Part shown: positions 29,712 through 38,341 of the stretch, one piece after another
Layout: each line of letters opens with the position of its first letter
How positions within the stretch are numbered: the stretch's first letter is position 1
NCBI RefSeq assembly: GCF_015169395.1
Contig: NZ_CP063458.1
Location: 5,456,001 to 5,520,000, forward strand
Direction of reading: 5' to 3'
Origin: Humisphaera borealis
Lineage (GTDB): Bacteria; Planctomycetota; Phycisphaerae; Tepidisphaerales; Tepidisphaeraceae
DNA: 64,000 nt
Notes under the pieces: model-generated
The model's input: the letters and a program-made list of their open reading frames with translations, nothing else
Told to the model about the DNA's origin: nothing
The model's database searches: none
Position numbers and translations under genes: made by a program

Positions 29712-30200
29712 GTGGCAGAAACAACCGCATACCCCGCCGTGGGCAAGAAGGCACCGGCGTTTTCCCTTCCAGCAAGTTCAGGCGAGACCATCAGCCTTAA
29801 GGATCAGATCGGCAAACCCGTCGTCGTCTACTTTTATCCCAAGGCCGATACCCCCGGCTGCACGAAGGAAGCGTGCGGCTTTCGGGATGCGATCGCCGGT
29901 TACAAAAAGGCCGGTGTGCCCGTGTTCGGGGTCAGTCCCGATCCCGTCAAAGCCGTTACCAAGTTCGCCGACAAATTCGACCTGACTTTTCCCCTGCTCG
30001 CCGACGAAGACCACGCCGTGTGCGACAAATACGGCGTCTGGCAGGAGAAAAGCATGTACGGCCGAAAGTACATGGGTGCCGCCCGCGTGACGTTCATCAT
30101 TGACAAGGACGGCAAGGTGGCTCACGTGTTCGAGAAGGTGAAGCCCGAAGGCCATGATGCAGAAGTGATGGGCTGGCTCAAGGAACACGGGATGGCGTAG
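29712..30200 (+). CDS. bcp: Thiol peroxidase Bcp (peroxiredoxin)
   Basis: A 162-residue thioredoxin-fold peroxidase that reduces hydroperoxides in the cytoplasm. The peroxidatic Cys is C50 in [16 protein letters not shown]. The second Cys five residues later (C55) is the resolving position typical of atypical 2-Cys Bcp enzymes. The GTG start at 29712 has AAGGAG eight bases upstream and gives the usual length; the ATG at 29625 would add 29 residues without conservation. Followed by a hairpin terminator. Confidence 0.94.
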   Translation: MAETTAYPAVGKKAPAFSLPASSGETISLKDQIGKPVVVYFYPKADTPGCTKEACGFRDAIAGYKKAGVPVFGVSPDPVKAVTKFADKFDLTFPLLADEDHAVCDKYGVWQEKSMYGRKYMGAARVTFIIDKDGKVAHVFEKVKPEGHDAEVMGWLKEHGMA

Positions 30201-30257
30201 GAAGTCCCGAGACCGAAACGCAGCGCGGGTACGAGGCGCGAAGACAAACGGCACGAA

Positions 30258-30284
30258 GGCACGCAGGACAGACGCCTGCGTGCC
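30258..30284 (+). terminator. Hairpin after bcp
   Basis: Perfect 10-base arms GGCACGCAGG and CCTGCGTGCC enclose a seven-base loop 58 bases after the bcp stop. It lies within a GCACGAAGGCACG-type dispersed repeat. No long U-run follows. Confidence 0.6.
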
Positions 30285-30498
30285 AGCCTGTTCGATGCCC
30301 TTGTGCGTTCTGTTCAAGGATCAGCACTTTTCGTTCTTCGCCCGATAATCCCTTAAAGACGGAAAGTTTGCTTCGCCGATGAAAGGGGTGTTCGGCGGGT
30401 ACGTCGCGATGTTGCGGCGGGCGTCGGACATGCCGGCGGCGCGCAGGGATGTGCCGCCCGCTTCAACCGAAAACCAAGCCGTGCAGAAGGGATTCACC

Positions 30499-30735
30499 AT
30501 GGCAGCCAAGAAATCCACCACCGCCAAGCCCGCCGCGAAGAAGACATCGGCCAAGGGCAAGAGCACTTCCGTTCGTCACACCCCGATTCCGCAGGTCGAA
30601 TCGGTCGTCATGCCCGCCGCCGTCGAAGTGACGCCGGACATGATCGCCCGCCGCGCCTACGAGATCTGGACGATGCGAGGCGGCAGCGAGATCGACAACT
30701 GGACCGCCGCGGAGAACGAACTCCGCGCGGCATAA
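30499..30735 (+). CDS. DUF2934 family small protein with histone-H1-like N-terminus
   Basis: A 78-residue protein. The first ~30 residues are Ala/Lys/Thr-rich (AAKKSTTAKPAAKKTSAKGK) and resemble bacterial histone H1-like tails. The C-terminus has the DUF2934 helix pair IARRAYEIWTMRGGSEID then NWTAAENELRAA. DUF2934 proteins are small and of unknown role; the basic tail suggests nucleic-acid binding. I chose the ATG at 30499 with AGAAGG eight bases upstream over the in-frame ATG at 30379. A strong terminator hairpin follows. Confidence 0.85.
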   Translation: MAAKKSTTAKPAAKKTSAKGKSTSVRHTPIPQVESVVMPAAVEVTPDMIARRAYEIWTMRGGSEIDNWTAAENELRAA

Positions 30736-30788
30736 GCGACGACTGGACCACCGGCGTCCCGGATCGCGAAACAGCAGAAACGAGCTCA

Positions 30789-30821
30789 AAAGGGTCCTGG
30801 CCACCGGCCGGACCCTTTCTT
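30789..30821 (+). terminator. Intrinsic terminator after the DUF2934 gene
   Basis: AAAGGGTCC (30789-30797) pairs with GGACCCTTT (30810-30818), with GGCC/GGCC extending the stem past a bulged T, followed by CTT. It separates the DUF2934 gene from the SMR exporter gene. Confidence 0.7.
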
Positions 30822-30880
30822 GATTGCCACGGCGACAACCTGAATGCCCGGGCTATCATGCAATCCACGGAGGTGTTCGG

Positions 30881-31249
30881 ATGGCATGGTTGATCCTTAT
30901 TCTCGCGGGGCTGCTGGAAATCGCCTGGGCTTTCGGGCTCAAGAAGTATGGATTGTCGCTCTCAGTGGGAAGCGCAATCACGGTCGCCGGGGTGTTTCTC
31001 AGTTTCTGGATGCTTCACGTCGCCATGCGGTCGCTTCCGCTGGGGGTCGCGTACCCCGTCTGGACCGGCATTGGTGCGATCGGGTCGGCGATCGTGGGGA
31101 TGGTGTTCCTCAATGAATCAAAGGACGTCATCCGGATCGTCTGCATTATCCTGATCGTTGCCGGAATCGTCGGTCTCAAGGTCTTTTCCCCGAATGAAGA
31201 CGCGGTCGTCGCGGCTCCGCAGACGGTAGAGCCGTCCAAATCGCTGTAG
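30881..31249 (+). CDS. gdx: SMR family exporter, Gdx/SugE type (guanidinium exporter)
   Basis: A 122-residue, four-helix small multidrug resistance protein. MAWLILILAGLLEIAWAFGL carries the essential Glu at position 13. The strings LPLGVAYPVWTGIGAIGSAIVG and IVAGIVGLKV match SugE/Gdx much better than EmrE, pointing to guanidinium/H+ antiport. The C-terminus is about 15 residues longer than usual. GGAGGT lies six bases before the ATG at 30881. No guanidine riboswitch was found upstream. Confidence 0.9.
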   Translation: MAWLILILAGLLEIAWAFGLKKYGLSLSVGSAITVAGVFLSFWMLHVAMRSLPLGVAYPVWTGIGAIGSAIVGMVFLNESKDVIRIVCIILIVAGIVGLKVFSPNEDAVVAAPQTVEPSKSL

Positions 31250-31286
31250 GCACGAAGCGGCACGCCGTCATCGCAACTGTACGTCG

Positions 31287-32225
31287 TCACAGGCGCGCCA
31301 GTCGCTCTGTCAGCATCTCGAAGAAACGGTCGTCATCGATGGTGTCGATGACCTTGCAGTTGGCCGCTTGACCGGTGACGCCACCCCAATCGACCAGCGT
31401 TCTGCCGATGGAAGGCTCGCTCGCGACTTCGATCGCGACGTGGCAATCCCTGCCGCCGAACAGATCTGGTTGAATCACATAAGCGACCGCACAGGGGTCA
31501 TGGAGCGGCGCTCCGCCACCGGCCCCGCGATGCTGATCGTATTTGCCGTAAAACGTCAGCATGCCGTAAACGGCGCGACCGACGGCCGTGCCTAGGTCAG
31601 CGATACGTTCGAGACGTTCGGGCGTGCACCGTGCTTTGTGGGTGACGTCCAGGCCGTGCATGACAAGTGGCACGCCCGACCGGAACACGATGTCTGCCGC
31701 ATGCGGATCGACGTAGATATTGAACTCCGCGGCCGGCGTGATGTTGCCCAGGCCGATCGCTCCGCCCATCAGGACGATCTGCCTGATCCGCGGCACGATG
31801 TCCGGGGCCAGCCGCATCGCAAGGGCGACGTTTGTCATCGGCCCGACCGGGCAGATCGTCACCGAACGCTCCGGGCGGCTTCGCACGATGTCGATGATCG
31901 CCTGTGACGCGTGACCGCCTGCCAGCGGTTGTGCAGGCGAAGGAAGGTCGGCACCGTCGAGGCCTGTCTTGCCGTGAACGTACTCCGCCGTCACCAAGGG
32001 GCGAACCAGCGGTCGGTCGCTGCCGGCGTAGACCGGAACGTCCTGGCGACCGGCCAGAGAAACGACGCTTCGCGCGTTTTCCTGCGTTCGCGTCAGCGGC
32101 ACATTGCCGGCAACCGCCGTGACGGCAAGCAGTTCGACGTCCTGCGGCGAACCCAGCGCCAGCAGAATCGCGACGGCATCGTCCTGGCCGGGATCGCAAT
32201 CAATGATGAGGGATTGGGCGGGCAT
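31287..32225 (-). CDS. Inosine-uridine preferring nucleoside hydrolase
   Basis: A 312-residue nucleoside N-ribohydrolase. The N-terminal calcium/ribose-binding motif is LIIDCDPGQDDAVAILLAL (Asp9, Asp11, Asp15, Asp16). A central ITPAAEFNIYVDPHAAD and the C-terminal catalytic His segment APLHDPCAVAYV complete the family signature. It releases the base from nucleosides for salvage, in the cytoplasm. I chose the ATG at 32225; the in-frame start at 32342 adds 39 residues unlike the family. Monocistronic and convergent with gdx. Confidence 0.93.
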   Translation of the reverse strand: MPAQSLIIDCDPGQDDAVAILLALGSPQDVELLAVTAVAGNVPLTRTQENARSVVSLAGRQDVPVYAGSDRPLVRPLVTAEYVHGKTGLDGADLPSPAQPLAGGHASQAIIDIVRSRPERSVTICPVGPMTNVALAMRLAPDIVPRIRQIVLMGGAIGLGNITPAAEFNIYVDPHAADIVFRSGVPLVMHGLDVTHKARCTPERLERIADLGTAVGRAVYGMLTFYGKYDQHRGAGGGAPLHDPCAVAYVIQPDLFGGRDCHVAIEVASEPSIGRTLVDWGGVTGQAANCKVIDTIDDDRFFEMLTERLARL

Positions 32226-32362
32226 TGACTTGGAATCTGGATGAGTGAAAAGGCGGATGAGTGGCGCGGTCGATTGTGGAACAGTCGACGTCAATCGGCG
32301 AGGATACTGCGAAGGCACGCCAGCGACCGCGCCACCCTCCACCCATCGACCCCGACTTCACG

Positions 32363-32965
32363 TCACACATCCCGTGGCGGTTGCTGCGGGGGCTGCTGGC
32401 CGGACATCTTGGTCTTGTACTGCTTCATCCCGTTTTCCAGCGCCGTCAGGAATCGCGGCGCCTGGCCGGCAGGCAGAAACACCCGTGCCGATACCGCCGC
32501 CGCGGGGAAGAACCCCGTCAGAAAGTCGAAGAAGAACTCCGATGGCGAATGCCCGATCAGTACGCCGTTGGCGTAGACCCCGCTGAGCATGTCGTCGGGC
32601 ACTTTAAAGTTGTCGTAGAGCTCTTGAAGGTTGGTGCGCCCGGGTTGCGGCAGCGGCAACACCGGCGGGGGCCCGAACGCCTTGCTGAAGTTCTCGATGT
32701 TCTGCTTCAAGGCCGCGATCAACTCGCTGATCGTCTGGGGCGTCATGACCACACGCGCAACCACCTGATGGGGCCGGGTCAGGTGCTGGAAGAAATCGAC
32801 AACGAATTCCTTGGGGCCGTCCAACACAACCTGGCCGGTCGTGAATACGCCACGCGCGACCTTCTCCGGAACCCGCGCAGAAAGCGGAGCCTGTTGGGGG
32901 GGAGGCGGGGGGGAGGACGGTTGGAAGCCGGACAGGTCGCCCGGCGGTGGGGTCGGATCGCTCAT
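32363..32965 (-). CDS. Tandem DUF3467 protein
   Basis: A 200-residue protein with two copies of the DUF3467 fold. Copy 1 is about residues 31-98 ([42 protein letters not shown]). Copy 2 is about residues 120-190 ([40 protein letters not shown]). A Pro/Gln-rich N-terminus and C-terminus frame them. DUF3467 proteins are usually about 100 residues with one copy; their function is unknown. GGGGAC precedes the ATG. Confidence 0.85.
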   Translation of the reverse strand: MSDPTPPPGDLSGFQPSSPPPPPQQAPLSARVPEKVARGVFTTGQVVLDGPKEFVVDFFQHLTRPHQVVARVVMTPQTISELIAALKQNIENFSKAFGPPPVLPLPQPGRTNLQELYDNFKVPDDMLSGVYANGVLIGHSPSEFFFDFLTGFFPAAAVSARVFLPAGQAPRFLTALENGMKQYKTKMSGQQPPQQPPRDV

Positions 32966-33116
32966 GTCCCCACTATGGTACGGATGCCGTCGGCGATGTC
33001 ATCCCTCGCCAGCTTTGCTTCTGTGGCGCCACCGGCCGGATTGGCTGTCAATAAATCGGCTTCCCGCGCGATTCAATGCCAGAGGTAACGTCCCTGTACG
33101 CGAGCGGAGAATTGCG

Positions 33117-34502
33117 ATGCGGATCTGGATCGGGTTGGTCGTGTCGGTGGTGGCAGTCGGTCTGGCAACTTCCAGCCCCGCCGGTGCGGCGGAGAAGAAG
33201 CCCAATATCATCTTCATTCTGTCGGACGACGTCGCCCAGGGGGACCTCGGCTGCTACGGGCAGAAACTGATCAAAACGCCGAACCTCGATCGGATGGCGG
33301 CCGAGGGAACCCGGTTCGAGCAGGCGTATTGCGGTACGAGCGTGTGCGCGCCCTCGCGATCAAGCCTGATGACGGGGCTGCACATGGGGCACTGCCCGGT
33401 GCGCGCCAATCGAGAGATTCAGCCGGAAGGGCAGTTCCCGCTTCCCGCCGGGACGGCGACAGTCGCCCAGTCGCTGAAAGCCGCCGGTTATGCCACCGCG
33501 ACGGCCGGCAAGTGGGGCATGGGCATGTTCGACACCACCGGCAGCCCGTTCAAGAAGGGAATGGATCACTTCTTCGGCTACAACTGCCAGCGACACGCAC
33601 ACAGCTATTTCCCGACGTACCTCTACAACGATGACAAGCGGTTCGAACTGCCCGGGAACGATGGCAAAGGGATCGGGCAGACCTATGCACAGGACCTGAT
33701 CCAGAACGATGTCCAAGCCTGGCTTCGCAAGCACAAGGATCAGCCGTTCTTCCTGTTCTATGCCATTACGTTGCCGCACGGCAGGTTTGAGATCGACAAG
33801 CTCGGACAGTACGAAAGCACGAACTGGACGCCGCAGCAGAAGACGTACGCCGCCATGGTCAGCCGGCTGGACAGCGACGTCGGCGGGGTGCTCAACGTGC
33901 TCAAGGAACTGGGCATCGACGACAATACGATCGTCTTCTTCGCCGGCGACAATGGCTCATCGTTCGACCCGAAGTCGGAGATCGGCAAACACTTCGACCA
34001 GACCATTGGCGGAAAACTGCGCGGTTTTAAACGCGGCATGTATGAAGGTGCTTTGCGGCAGGCCGCACTGGTCCGCTGGCCGGGCAAGGTGCCGGCCGGC
34101 CGGGTGAGCCAGGATCCCTGGGCGTTCTGGGACTTCTTTCCGACGGCACTGGAACTTTCAGGGGCTGACGCACCCAAAGACGTGAAACTCGACGGCAAGT
34201 CGCTCGTTTCGTTCCTCAAGGGCGGCGACGCGCCCAAGCGTAACTACTTTTACTGGGAGCTTCACGAAGGACCGAAGTCCATTCAGGCGATCCGCTTCGG
34301 CGATTGGAAAGCGGTCCGCAATGGACCGAGCGCACCAATCGAGTTGTACGACCTGTCCGTCGATGTCGCCGAGACGAAGAATCTTGCCGTCAGTAAGCCC
34401 GATCTCGTCGCCAAAGCCGAGAAGCTCATGAAGGAAGCCCGGGTCGATGATCCGAACTGGCCGATGAAGGACGGGAAGGCGGGAACGCCGAAGAAGAAGT
34501 AG
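33117..34502 (+). CDS. Exported arylsulfatase
   Basis: A 461-residue secreted sulfatase. It has a signal peptide ([20 protein letters not shown]), the metal site [18 protein letters not shown], and the formylglycine motif CAPSR at residues 77-81. Further sites are [20 protein letters not shown] and the second metal region [12 protein letters not shown]. The AGDNG and compact C-terminus place it in the arylsulfatase A-like group. The ATG at 33117 has GCGGAGA six bases upstream; a far upstream in-frame start overlaps the DUF3467 gene. It needs formylglycine modification for activity. Stands alone, unlike the sulfatases at 13.4-17.2 kb. Confidence 0.93.
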   Translation: MRIWIGLVVSVVAVGLATSSPAGAAEKKPNIIFILSDDVAQGDLGCYGQKLIKTPNLDRMAAEGTRFEQAYCGTSVCAPSRSSLMTGLHMGHCPVRANREIQPEGQFPLPAGTATVAQSLKAAGYATATAGKWGMGMFDTTGSPFKKGMDHFFGYNCQRHAHSYFPTYLYNDDKRFELPGNDGKGIGQTYAQDLIQNDVQAWLRKHKDQPFFLFYAITLPHGRFEIDKLGQYESTNWTPQQKTYAAMVSRLDSDVGGVLNVLKELGIDDNTIVFFAGDNGSSFDPKSEIGKHFDQTIGGKLRGFKRGMYEGALRQAALVRWPGKVPAGRVSQDPWAFWDFFPTALELSGADAPKDVKLDGKSLVSFLKGGDAPKRNYFYWELHEGPKSIQAIRFGDWKAVRNGPSAPIELYDLSVDVAETKNLAVSKPDLVAKAEKLMKEARVDDPNWPMKDGKAGTPKKK

Positions 34503-34666
34503 CAGGACTGATGACCCGCATTCACACCGATGCCGATGGGGAGCCGGTCGGGACCCGACGCGGGACTCCTGGTTTGTCGAATCGCGTCTGCGCCCCTACA
34601 CAATCTCGGTTCGTTCGCTAGATTATCCGCTTCATTGCAGACCGCGACGGACAGCAAAGGAGCGAC

Positions 34667-35074
34667 ATGGCGACCGCGACGGCGTTTTATGCCACCGGCA
34701 AGGTGACGGCAGTCAAGGATGGCAAAGTGATCTTTGCCCCGACCGGCACGAATTACGAACTGGAACTGGTCAGCCCCAAGTATGCCGGACCCACCGGCAA
34801 ACCGGTGAAGGCGATCATTCGCGTAAAGGCCCGCAAGGTATGGACTGTGCCCAGCGGCGGGAACTTCATCACGCCTATCTTTGGCCCCCCCAAGATCATC
34901 CAGGGCCGGGTCCGCTCCCTCGACGCTCGCACGCTGGTCATTCAGGCCGGGACGGCGATTACCGTCGATCTGCCCGACGAAGACATCGTCTTCGACCTCG
35001 CCAATGGCGCCATCAGCGAAGGCGTCATGGTCAATGTAACGGCATTTGCTGGTGGGACGTTTGAGCTGGTGTAG
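34667..35074 (+). CDS. Conserved small beta-rich protein of unknown function
   Basis: A 135-residue protein without signal peptide or membrane segment. The pattern of short strands (ATGKVTAVKDGKVIFAPTG; YELELVSPK; VKAIIRVKARKVWTVPSGG; IIQGRVRSLDARTLVIQAG; ITVDLPDEDIVFDL) suggests two small barrel folds. AAGGAG lies four bases before the ATG, so translation is likely. I do not recognise the family. Confidence 0.75.
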   Translation: MATATAFYATGKVTAVKDGKVIFAPTGTNYELELVSPKYAGPTGKPVKAIIRVKARKVWTVPSGGNFITPIFGPPKIIQGRVRSLDARTLVIQAGTAITVDLPDEDIVFDLANGAISEGVMVNVTAFAGGTFELV

Positions 35075-35090
35075 GGGTACTCAATGGGGA

Positions 35091-35196
35091 GGAGATGAGA
35101 CCCAGAGGCCAAGAGACGCAGTGACGAAGCGCGTACGGATGTTTCGCCAATTTGTCGCCGGCTCGCTCCGACACTGCGTCTCTCCCCTCTTCCAAT
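35091..35196. repeat. Inverted GAGACGCAGTG-type dispersed repeat pair
   Basis: AGAGACGCAGTG (35113-35124) and CACTGCGTCTCT (35171-35182) are perfect inverse copies flanking about 46 bases between two genes of unknown function. Similar words follow pepF at 11486-11612. Confidence 0.6.
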
Positions 35197-35203
35197 CACA
35201 CCA

Positions 35204-35920
35204 ATGATCGTTCGTATCAACCAGATCGACATCTCGAGGATCGACGCCGACGGTGGTTGGCCGGCTGAAACCTATGCCGGGGCGATTCAGGGCAACTGGC
35301 CGGCTGACGCCCGGGCTTTCGAGTTGCAGATCCTCTCCCAGGACGAAAAACAGCAGCCATTGACCGACGACTTTCGTCAGCAGCAACTCCGACAGATGAT
35401 CCCGCAGGCGGCAATCGCACTGACGACGGGGGACCGGCCCGCCGGGTCGGCCTCCGAAGCGCCGATCGTTTTGCGCCTCGATGGAAAAATCGCTGCGGAA
35501 GAACTGCTGCCCGTGTGGGGGATGCTGACCGAGCCCGATGGGTCCGGGCAGTACGGTTTCGGTCCGACGGTCAAGATAGCCGCCGAGCCGACAGACGCCT
35601 GGGGATCTGTACGGATCGTTCCGTCCTGGAAGCGGCTGGCGTCGGCGTGCGCCGATACGAGCATCGGACTGGAAAGTTCTGTCAGACTTCGACTTATGGC
35701 TATTCCGACGCTGTTCGTCCCCGAGCTTGTCGATGTTTCCAGCATAGATGACCCGCGATGGGAACATCTGCTGAGCGAATGCCAGTTCTATCTCGGGACG
35801 ACCCCGGGACTTACCGCACTACAGCTCGTTGTTCGCCGCATGGAAGCGGCGCAGGTCAAGTCCCGGGTGATGCAACGCCTGATCGCAGTCGCCAGAGGCG
35901 AACCGGCCATTCCGGACTAG
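35204..35920 (+). CDS. Protein of unknown function
   Basis: A 238-residue soluble protein with no signal peptide. The frame starts MIVRINQIDISRIDADGG and has mixed strand/helix composition; the C-terminal ~40 residues (LTALQLVVRRMEAAQVKSRVMQRLIAVARG) look helical. I recognise no family. No strong ribosome-binding site precedes the ATG, but the codon usage is coding-like along the whole frame. Confidence 0.65.
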   Translation: MIVRINQIDISRIDADGGWPAETYAGAIQGNWPADARAFELQILSQDEKQQPLTDDFRQQQLRQMIPQAAIALTTGDRPAGSASEAPIVLRLDGKIAAEELLPVWGMLTEPDGSGQYGFGPTVKIAAEPTDAWGSVRIVPSWKRLASACADTSIGLESSVRLRLMAIPTLFVPELVDVSSIDDPRWEHLLSECQFYLGTTPGLTALQLVVRRMEAAQVKSRVMQRLIAVARGEPAIPD

Positions 35921-36056
35921 CCCTTGAAAGAACGGCGCGGACAATTTGCGCCGCGCTAACAACTTTCGTTTCTCGGCTTGGTAAGAATACGCACACAGCT
36001 CGTGTGATCCCAAAAACATTAAGCAGTTCAAAGTAGAGAAGGGCTCTGGCCGTCGC

Positions 36057-37028
36057 GTGGGTGAGGCCAGGGCCCCATTTCTTATTTCCGGCGTTCCCGT
36101 AGACTCGCCGGCCCACGTGACGTTATCCGACTGGCTCATCCAACAATTCCCCCACGCCAAGCGCACTGCATTGCGCCAGATGGTGGACGACCGCCGGGTC
36201 CTGATCAACGGCAAACCGGCAACTCGATTCACCGCCGTCATGGCCGTCGGTGATCGGGCCTCTGTCATCGACCGACCGCTGCCGGGGATGGATCCTCGAA
36301 TGCCAAAGGGCGATCGCGCCCGCAAGCCGACCCTGCGCGAGTCACGGCATTACGACATTGTTTTTGAAGACGACGACATCCTGATCGTCTACAAGCCGCC
36401 CGGTTTGCTGACCAGCACCGTACCCAATGAGCCTCGGCCGACACTGCTGGCGATGATCCGGGACGATCAGGCGCGGCAGAATCTGAGGGTGCGGGTCGGG
36501 CTCATTCATCGGCTGGACCGCGACGCCTCCGGGCTGCTGGTCTTCTCGAAGACGGATGAAGCGTACCAGTCGCTCAAGTCGCAGTTCTTTCACCATGCCG
36601 TCCAGCGCGTGTACCACGCCGCCGTCCGAGGCAAGCCCAAGCCTGCTGCGGGACGAATCGAGACACGGCTTGTCGAGCGCGCCGACGGGCACGTGTACTC
36701 GACGAAGCAGCAGGGGCGCGGCGACCGCGCCGTGACCGACTATGAACTGGTGCGGACCGTCGGCAAAGTGTCGCTGGTGCGCGTGACACTGCACACCGGG
36801 CGAAAGCATCAGATTCGCGTTCACATGAGCCAGAAGAACTGGTCCATCGTCGGCGACGCGATCTACGGGCACGGCGAAAAATCACCACCGGAAACGGGCC
36901 TGATGCTGGTGGCGACAAAGTTGGGCTTCCAGCACCCCGGCACCGGCCGCCCGGTGAGTTTTGAGATTCCGCTTCCTGAAGAGATCGCGGCACTGTTCCC
37001 GGAACCGCAGAAGCCGACCGATTCGTGA
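36057..37028 (+). CDS. RluA-family pseudouridine synthase with S4 domain
   Basis: A 323-residue RNA modification enzyme. An S4 RNA-binding domain (LSDWLIQQFPHAKRTALRQM; RRVLINGKPAT) covers residues ~20-75. The catalytic domain has VGLIHRLDRDASGLLVFSKT, with catalytic Asp about residue 154, then RVTLHTGRKHQIRVHM and GDAIYGHG. This architecture is that of RluC/RluD-type enzymes that convert uridines in 23S rRNA or tRNA. The target cannot be named from sequence alone. The start is a GTG at 36057 without an obvious ribosome-binding site, so the N-terminus is approximate. Confidence 0.92.
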   Translation: MGEARAPFLISGVPVDSPAHVTLSDWLIQQFPHAKRTALRQMVDDRRVLINGKPATRFTAVMAVGDRASVIDRPLPGMDPRMPKGDRARKPTLRESRHYDIVFEDDDILIVYKPPGLLTSTVPNEPRPTLLAMIRDDQARQNLRVRVGLIHRLDRDASGLLVFSKTDEAYQSLKSQFFHHAVQRVYHAAVRGKPKPAAGRIETRLVERADGHVYSTKQQGRGDRAVTDYELVRTVGKVSLVRVTLHTGRKHQIRVHMSQKNWSIVGDAIYGHGEKSPPETGLMLVATKLGFQHPGTGRPVSFEIPLPEEIAALFPEPQKPTDS

Positions 37029-37195
37029 TTGCCGACCGAACGGCTTCACTGAAGACGGGCCCGATTACCCGTGACTGTACCGCCGCTTCACTTATCCACA
37101 GCATTCAACAGCCCGCCGGGTGTCGACAAACATCGACTTCTGCACGACTTGGAAGTCAGAACCAGGTGCACCTGTGTTCAGAACTTTCATTCGCG

Positions 37196-37223
37196 TTGAC
37201 GCGCCGGCATTTGCCTGTATCTT
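37196..37223 (+). promoter_or_regulatory. Sigma70-like promoter of the cobalamin riboswitch operon
   Basis: TTGACG (37196-37201) and TATCTT (37218-37223) are separated by 16 bases. A start about 37230 would put the riboswitch at the very 5' end of the transcript. Confidence 0.65.
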
Positions 37224-37227
37224 CCGA

Positions 37228-37505
37228 TTCGCAAGCGAAAGGTGTCCGGACACGGCCGAGGAATCTGCCGCCGTTCGGCTGAATAGGGAAGTGTGGTGAC
37301 TCGGTGTAGGCCGCTTGAGGGCCGGAATGCCGGGGATTCCACCGCGGACGCGCCGCCGTGAAGGGTGGGCGAATACCGGAAGCAGGGTCGTGAAGATCCC
37401 TCGCCGGTCTCGCCAAGCGTTCGGCCAACGAAGTCACTGCCGACGGGAAAAACCCGTGGCGGGAAGACGGCCGACGTGATCACCCTGAGCCGGAAGACCT
37501 GCCTG
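37228..37505 (+). ncRNA. Cobalamin (adenosylcobalamin-type) riboswitch
   Basis: All core elements of the B12 riboswitch occur in order: AAAGGTGTCC (37238-37247) at the 5' side, GAATAGGGAAGTGTGGTGAC (37281-37300), CGGACGCGCCGCCGTGAAGG (37345-37364), AAGTCACTGCCGACGGG (37431-37447), GGCGGGAAGACGGCC (37458-37472) and the B12 box AGCCGGAAGACCTGCC (37488-37503). It is followed 80 bases later by an intrinsic terminator, so control is probably by transcription attenuation: ligand bound means off. The regulated operon encodes two PEP-CTERM proteins and a pseudopilin. Confidence 0.93.
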
Positions 37506-37585
37506 TCGTTTGGTGTTCGTCCTCGCGACCCAAAGGACTCAGCACCGGGCAGGCCCCTGTTCCATCGACCCCGGACAGACACGCC

Positions 37586-37626
37586 ACCCGGTACTTCGTC
37601 GCGAAGGACCGGGTGTTTTCGTTTTC
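37586..37626 (+). terminator. Attenuator terminator of the cobalamin riboswitch
   Basis: CACCCGGT (37586-37593) pairs with ACCGGGTG (37609-37616), and CTTCG with CGAAG inside, across one mismatch. TTTTCGTTTT follows at once. It lies 67 bases before the first gene and is a textbook intrinsic terminator for riboswitch control. Confidence 0.85.
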
Positions 37627-37692
37627 AGGATTGGGGTTTCGCGTCGCCAGCGGGCGACGACCGTCCCGCGCGAATCGGGACAGGGAGCTATT

Positions 37693-38238
37693 GTGAAAGG
37701 TCTGATGTCTCGGTCCGTTGTCCCCCGGGGACGACGGCGTTTTCTCGTGCTTCTATCCCTGGGCAGCCTTGGGGCCGCGACGGCCGCAACCGCGGCACCG
37801 ATCGCCGTCGGCACCGGCGACGAATCGGCGACGGTGGTGCTCAACTTCTCGGACGGGGCGACCTTCGATTTCCTCGTCAATTACGCCGGGCCGACCACCA
37901 CCGGCGAGCAACTGCTGCGAACCATCGACACGTTGCCGGGGTTCACGCTTGACGCACCGGGCACAGGCGGATCGTTCTTCATCTCATCCATCGCCTACAA
38001 CGGGCATACCGACGGACCGACCTACATCCCGCCCGAAGGCTGGTGGCACTACTGGACCGCCGACTCCGCCGGCGCGAGCTGGACGTTCTCGTCGATCGGC
38101 GCGGGCGTTCGCACGATCGACAACGGATACGTTGACGGCTGGGTGTTCGGCTCGGCCGCCGCGCCGGTTCCGGAACCGGCGTCGCTCGGCCTGATGGGTG
38201 TCGCCACCGTCGGGTTGCTCGCCCGCCGACGCCGCTGA
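37693..38238 (+). CDS. PEP-CTERM exported protein, SCO2322/DUF4430-like, B12-regulated
   Basis: A 181-residue exported protein. A signal peptide (FLVLLSLGSLGAATAATAAP) and a C-terminal PEP-CTERM sorting signal (VPEPASLGLMGVATVGLLARRRR) frame one domain. The domain has a beta-grasp-like start (ATVVLNFSDGATFDFLVNY; GEQLLRTIDTLPGFTL) and ends GWWHYWTADSAGASWTFSS with NGYVDGWVFG. That ending recalls SCO2322-type and DUF4430 (transcobalamin-like) proteins encoded near B12/cobalt uptake genes. With the riboswitch directly upstream, extracellular corrinoid binding is a fair inference. The GTG start has GGGAG five bases upstream; ATG at 37705 is the alternative. Confidence 0.82.
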   Translation: MKGLMSRSVVPRGRRRFLVLLSLGSLGAATAATAAPIAVGTGDESATVVLNFSDGATFDFLVNYAGPTTTGEQLLRTIDTLPGFTLDAPGTGGSFFISSIAYNGHTDGPTYIPPEGWWHYWTADSAGASWTFSSIGAGVRTIDNGYVDGWVFGSAAAPVPEPASLGLMGVATVGLLARRRR

Positions 38239-38256
38239 CCTCTGTGCACACTGTCG

Positions 38257-38295
38257 TTGTCGGCCGGGCCGCAGGGCCTGCGGCCCGGCCGACAA
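38257..38295 (+). repeat. 19-bp-arm hairpin between the two PEP-CTERM genes
   Basis: TTGTCGGCCGGGCCGCAGG (38257-38275) and CCTGCGGCCCGGCCGACAA (38277-38295) are perfect inverse arms around one base, ending TCTCT. It can terminate or attenuate transcription inside the operon, or protect the 3' end of the first message. Confidence 0.8.
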
Positions 38296-38341
38296 TCTCT
38301 TCGAACCGAAGGCACGACCGATTGCCGCGAAACGGATTTCA

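Noticed and set aside
30736-30880. Guanidine riboswitch upstream of the gdx-like gene
   Set aside because: The segment is a terminator hairpin plus a short leader; the conserved guanidine-I or guanidine-II/III motifs are absent.
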